Assembly (NCBI GenBank): GCA_045567335.1
Contig: JBJLCZ010000003.1
Coordinates: 9,628 to 73,627, forward strand
DNA from: Pelagilacustribacter sp045567335
GTDB taxonomy: Bacteria; Pseudomonadota; Alphaproteobacteria; Pelagibacterales; Pelagibacteraceae
Reading direction: 5' to 3'
DNA: 64,000 nt
Of this stretch, positions 61,170 to 64,000 are shown in pieces. Each line of letters begins with the position of its first letter. Position 1 is the first letter of the stretch. The notes beneath the pieces are model-generated. The model did no database searches. It was not told the DNA's origin and saw only the letters and a list, made by a program, of their open reading frames with translations. The position numbers and the translations under genes were made by a program.

Positions 61170-61868
61170 TTAAAATTTGTAACCTAATGCTAGTTTAGCA
61201 GAAGTGTGGTCTAAGTTTGCATTAACTATACTTGATTGACTAGCATTATCAGCTAAACCTGTAATCCTAATTTCATCATAGTTAGTGTAATTTGCTGAAA
61301 CTTTGTAGAACATTCCTGGAACTGGCAAATCGCCTTTCCAACCTGCACCAAAAGTAGTTCCGTCTAAAGAAACGTTACCGTAAGTAGCACCTGTTCCTAA
61401 AGATTCTTGAGTTATTACGTCAGCTTGAACTATTCCTGCAGTTAAGAAACCACCAGTAGCACCATGAACTTCTACATACAATGTAGTATGATCTTCAAGT
61501 TCTGCTGCAACTTTTTGTGTTACTCCTGTACCGTTGCCTAATGGAGCAACTGTTACGTTACCTGTTTGTACGTCGAAATCTGATCTAGAATTAGATCCTA
61601 GTTCAGCTTCAGCTGGAACGTATTCCATTCCGACAGTTATACCGTTAACTACATCAAATGTGTACTCAGCAAAGATTGCAGGTATTACTACATCTTCTCT
61701 GTGCTTCTTTGATGTTTTTAGGTTAGTGTCCTTTAATGTCTCTGTACCATCTATTTCTACCATAGCCATAGAGCCTGAAACTCCGATAGCATATTCACCA
61801 GCAACTACGTTTCCTGCTGATACACTGATAAAAGCAATAGCAGCTAAAAGTGTTGTTAGTTTTTTCAT
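61170..61868 (-). CDS. Outer-membrane beta-barrel protein, unknown
   Basis: A 232-residue exported protein with a signal peptide to about residue 23 (AGNVVAG). The mature part alternates polar and hydrophobic residues in strands (FAEYTFDVVNGITVGMEY, TTLYVEVHGATGGFLTAG, MFYKVSANYTNYDEIRITG) and ends LALGYKF with the terminal Phe of outer-membrane barrels. Its G+C and codon use look higher than in its neighbours, typical of a highly expressed surface protein. It is a single gene between a strong terminator and a 170-base upstream region. Ligand unknown. Confidence 0.8.
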   Translation of the reverse strand: MKKLTTLLAAIAFISVSAGNVVAGEYAIGVSGSMAMVEIDGTETLKDTNLKTSKKHREDVVIPAIFAEYTFDVVNGITVGMEYVPAEAELGSNSRSDFDVQTGNVTVAPLGNGTGVTQKVAAELEDHTTLYVEVHGATGGFLTAGIVQADVITQESLGTGATYGNVSLDGTTFGAGWKGDLPVPGMFYKVSANYTNYDEIRITGLADNASQSSIVNANLDHTSAKLALGYKF

Positions 61869-62041
61869 AATTATCTTTCTTTGTTGTTAATATTAATTGC
61901 AATAAATATTGAGCAGAGCTTAGATGATTCTAGTTTATTAGTCATTCTAAAAGATCATTAATACTAATTTATTAAATAGAAAAAACCCTTTATTTTCAAC
62001 GATTTTTAGTTGTATTTTTGCAACAAATATAGATTTTTTAT

Positions 62042-63541
62042 CTACTTTTTCTTAAAAAAACTCAAGTAAACCTGCCAAGTAACTATAAAAATAATCACAA
62101 TAAATATGGAAAGAGTTAGTGGCCTATTCCACAAAAAATTCCAAGATCCGTCACTAATCAATAAAGATCTTCGTAAATTCTCCTCCATTAATCCACCCAA
62201 AACAAAAGCTAATATAAGAGGTGGCATTGGAAAATCATAAAGCCTTAAAATAGTTGCGACAACAGCAATACCTATCATTAGAAAAATGTCAAAATTATTA
62301 AAAGACATTAAGTAAATTCCTGTGACAGAAAAAAATAATATCATTGGTATTAAAAATGTTCTAGGTACTGCTAAAATTCTTGCGATATACGGAATTAAAG
62401 GAAGGTTAAGAATTAAAAGAACTACCATTCCGATGTACATGGACATAATAACTGACCAGAATATTTCAGGGTTTGTTTCATATAGTCTTGGCCCTGGTTG
62501 AATACCAAATCCTAGCAACGCTCCTAACATCACAGCAGTAGTGCCACTTCCAGGTATACCTAAAGTTAATAATGGTACAAAAGCTCCTGAACAAGCAGCA
62601 TTATTTGCTGTTTCAGGCGCTGAAAGGCCTTGAACACTTCCTTTGCCAAATTTTTGTTTTTCCTCTTCGCTCACGAAATTTCTTTCCATTCCATAAGCTA
62701 AAAAAGACGCAATTGTTGCTCCCGCTCCAGGAAGCACACCAATAATAAAACCTAAAATAGATGACCTTGGAATAGTTTTAGCCATTTGTTTTGTTTCTTC
62801 TTTGCTTACTTTAATAGAACCCAAATCGGTTAAAGAAATTTGTTTTGCTGCTTTTGTTGGATCATTTTTTTTAAGAATAATTGTTAAAGCTTCACTCATG
62901 GCAAATGTTGCCATAACTACTAGTACGAAGCTTATTCCATCTGATAAATTCATTGTATTGAAAGTAAATCTTGGTATATCAGATAAGGTATCTTGTCCAA
63001 CAGATGCTAACATCAATCCTAGTACGCACATCATCATAGCTTTTAAAAAATTTCCTTTTGATGAAAAAGCAGCAACTGCAGTCAAACCTAAAATCATTAA
63101 GCCAAAATAATCTGGTGATCTAAAAGATAAACTTACTTTTGATAAACTTGGTGCTGCGATTAATAAAAAAATAGCTGCAATGGTTCCTCCAGCAAAAGAA
63201 CTGTAAGCTGCAATAGCTAAAGCTTTACCCGCTTTACCTTGTTGAGCCATTGGATAACCATCAAATGATGTAGCAACAGTGCCTGGCACACCAGGTGCAT
63301 TAATTAAAATTGAAGATGTTGAACCGCCAAATACTGCACCATAATAAACTCCTGCCATTAAAATTAATCCTGTTGCGGGATCAAAGCCATAAGTAATTGG
63401 GATCATTAATGCAATTGCTGTCATTGGACCTAAACCTGGTAACATTCCAATGATTGTTCCTGCAAAGCATCCAATCATTACCATCATTAAGTTTTGAAAA
63501 GATAAAGCAGTTTTTAATCCAATTAGTATTCCTTCGATCAT
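62042..63541 (-). CDS. tctA: Tripartite tricarboxylate transporter permease TctA
   Basis: A 499-residue TctA with about twelve helices. GCFAGTIIGMLPGLGPMTAIALMIPITYG near residue 25, the GAVFGGSTSSILINAPGVPGT signature near 70, and the second-half repeat GFIIGVLPGAGATIASFLAYG with SAPETANNAACSGAFVPLLTLGIPGS define it. It forms the channel of a binding-protein-dependent carboxylate importer. It overlaps tctB by four bases. The TctC binding protein is not in the window and may lie beyond the right edge. Confidence 0.95.
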   Translation of the reverse strand: MIEGILIGLKTALSFQNLMMVMIGCFAGTIIGMLPGLGPMTAIALMIPITYGFDPATGLILMAGVYYGAVFGGSTSSILINAPGVPGTVATSFDGYPMAQQGKAGKALAIAAYSSFAGGTIAAIFLLIAAPSLSKVSLSFRSPDYFGLMILGLTAVAAFSSKGNFLKAMMMCVLGLMLASVGQDTLSDIPRFTFNTMNLSDGISFVLVVMATFAMSEALTIILKKNDPTKAAKQISLTDLGSIKVSKEETKQMAKTIPRSSILGFIIGVLPGAGATIASFLAYGMERNFVSEEEKQKFGKGSVQGLSAPETANNAACSGAFVPLLTLGIPGSGTTAVMLGALLGFGIQPGPRLYETNPEIFWSVIMSMYIGMVVLLILNLPLIPYIARILAVPRTFLIPMILFFSVTGIYLMSFNNFDIFLMIGIAVVATILRLYDFPMPPLILAFVLGGLMEENLRRSLLISDGSWNFLWNRPLTLSIFIVIIFIVTWQVYLSFFKKK

Positions 63542-64000
63542 CCCATAATTCCTATATATTTTAATAATGGATCTCTAAGATAAACGGCTAGTAAACCGTG
63601 TAAAAGATACATAAATATTGCTACAAACGGAAAAGAGAAAATTAAAATATATTTCCATCTTCTCTCCCCTAAAAAATAATAAGAAGCCACTAAAAATAAA
63701 GAGGTTGATAAAAAGAAACCAACTTTAAGTATAGTGGCTCCATAAATAATCATAGTAATTACTAATAAAATAGTCTTTTTAAATTCTAAATGTGTAGGAT
63801 TTACTTTAATAGGTTTACGATCTGGTAAAGCTATCTTTAATCCAGCAAAAAACATTCCGGTATACCCTAAATAAATTGGAAAAGTTTTGGCATTAAAAGG
63901 TGCATCTTCATCGAAGGAAAAAACTTGAATTTGATATGCGGTATATAAATAAAAGGCTGATAAAATAAAGAAGAGCAGTGAGATAATTTTTACTGAGTTA
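63538..64000 (-). CDS. tctB: Tripartite tricarboxylate transporter small subunit TctB, N-terminus outside window
   Basis: The frame is open from the right edge of the window to the stop at 63538, giving 154 visible codons. An internal ATG at 63855 could be taken as the start but the sequence before it continues a TctB pattern (AFYLYTAYQIQVFSF, then FPIYLGYTGMFFAGLKI), so the true start lies upstream of or at the edge. Four hydrophobic helices are visible, the last ending LLAVYLRDPLLKYIG. TctB is the small membrane partner of TctA. Confidence 0.88.
   Translation of the reverse strand, partial: NSVKIISLLFFILSAFYLYTAYQIQVFSFDEDAPFNAKTFPIYLGYTGMFFAGLKIALPDRKPIKVNPTHLEFKKTILLVITMIIYGATILKVGFFLSTSLFLVASYYFLGERRWKYILIFSFPFVAIFMYLLHGLLAVYLRDPLLKYIGIMG

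Noticed and set aside
1..64000. CRISPR arrays, insertion sequences, integrases, prophage genes or attachment sites.
   Set aside because: None seen: no regularly spaced repeats, transposase or integrase motifs, or tRNA genes that could serve as integration sites.

Overview
The window is AT-rich, gene-dense alphaproteobacterial DNA that looks like a SAR11 (Pelagibacterales) genome. Intergenic gaps are tiny, many start and stop codons overlap (TAATG, ATGA), proteins are rich in Lys, Asn and Ile, and the gene content is typical of the clade: TRAP and TTT transporters, aprBA with aprM, two amtB genes, and gcvTHP behind a glycine riboswitch. I saw no tRNA, rRNA, insertion sequence, phage gene or CRISPR array. 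The assignment rests on content and style, not on a marker gene.

Region 1 (1-22.3 kb) is an organosulfonate and sulfite island. The minus strand carries a TRAP transporter (dctP, dctQ, dctM), a frameshifted zapE, a HisD-family dehydrogenase resembling sulfopropanediol dehydrogenase HpsN, and a zinc alcohol dehydrogenase that runs off the window. A divergent plus-strand run holds a GMC oxidoreductase, a TerC protein, three tandem SDRs and an M23 peptidase. Next come xsc (sulfoacetaldehyde acetyltransferase) and, divergent from it, suyA-suyB (sulfolactate sulfo-lyase), a HIT protein and a YeiH-type exporter, then TauE/SafE, then aprM-aprB-aprA with two small unknown genes. Together these can take up C3 and C2 sulfonates, release pyruvate or acetyl phosphate plus sulfite, and either export the sulfite or oxidise it to APS. 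No classical ATP sulfurylase is visible. A HIT protein and a small HxGH nucleotidyltransferase lie in the island and are candidates for the missing APS-cleaving step.

Region 2 (22.4-34.5 kb) is mixed: an MFS transporter with a MetC-type enzyme, a 27-residue very basic protein behind a strong ribosome-binding site, an unassigned structured RNA next to mnmA, DUF3553, cysQ, recX, two tandem ammonium transporters with an odd TGCA-repeat operator candidate, and HU. Region 3 (34.7-39.8 kb) has rseP, a LysR regulator, acuI, folE, hisI, a 2OG-oxygenase-like gene and DUF2237.

Region 4 (39.8-52.7 kb) resembles the light and singlet-oxygen stress clusters of other proteobacteria: a bacterial (6-4)-type photolyase that lacks most of its iron-sulfur cysteines, DUF393, DUF2256, a second photolyase-like protein with its FAD domain at the N-terminus, MsrA, TspO, an SDR, an FAD oxidoreductase, DUF1365, a cyclopropane-fatty-acid-synthase-like methyltransferase and a DUF3833 lipoprotein. 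No RpoE or ChrR gene is in the window.

Region 5 (52.7-57.2 kb) is the glycine cleavage operon. Region 6 (57.3-61.9 kb) has a DMT transporter, a frameshifted MATE transporter, a second TerC gene, a renalase-like flavoprotein and a small beta-barrel protein. Region 7 (62-64 kb) is a TctA/TctB transporter cut by the window end. No gene-free stretch exceeds 300 bases.
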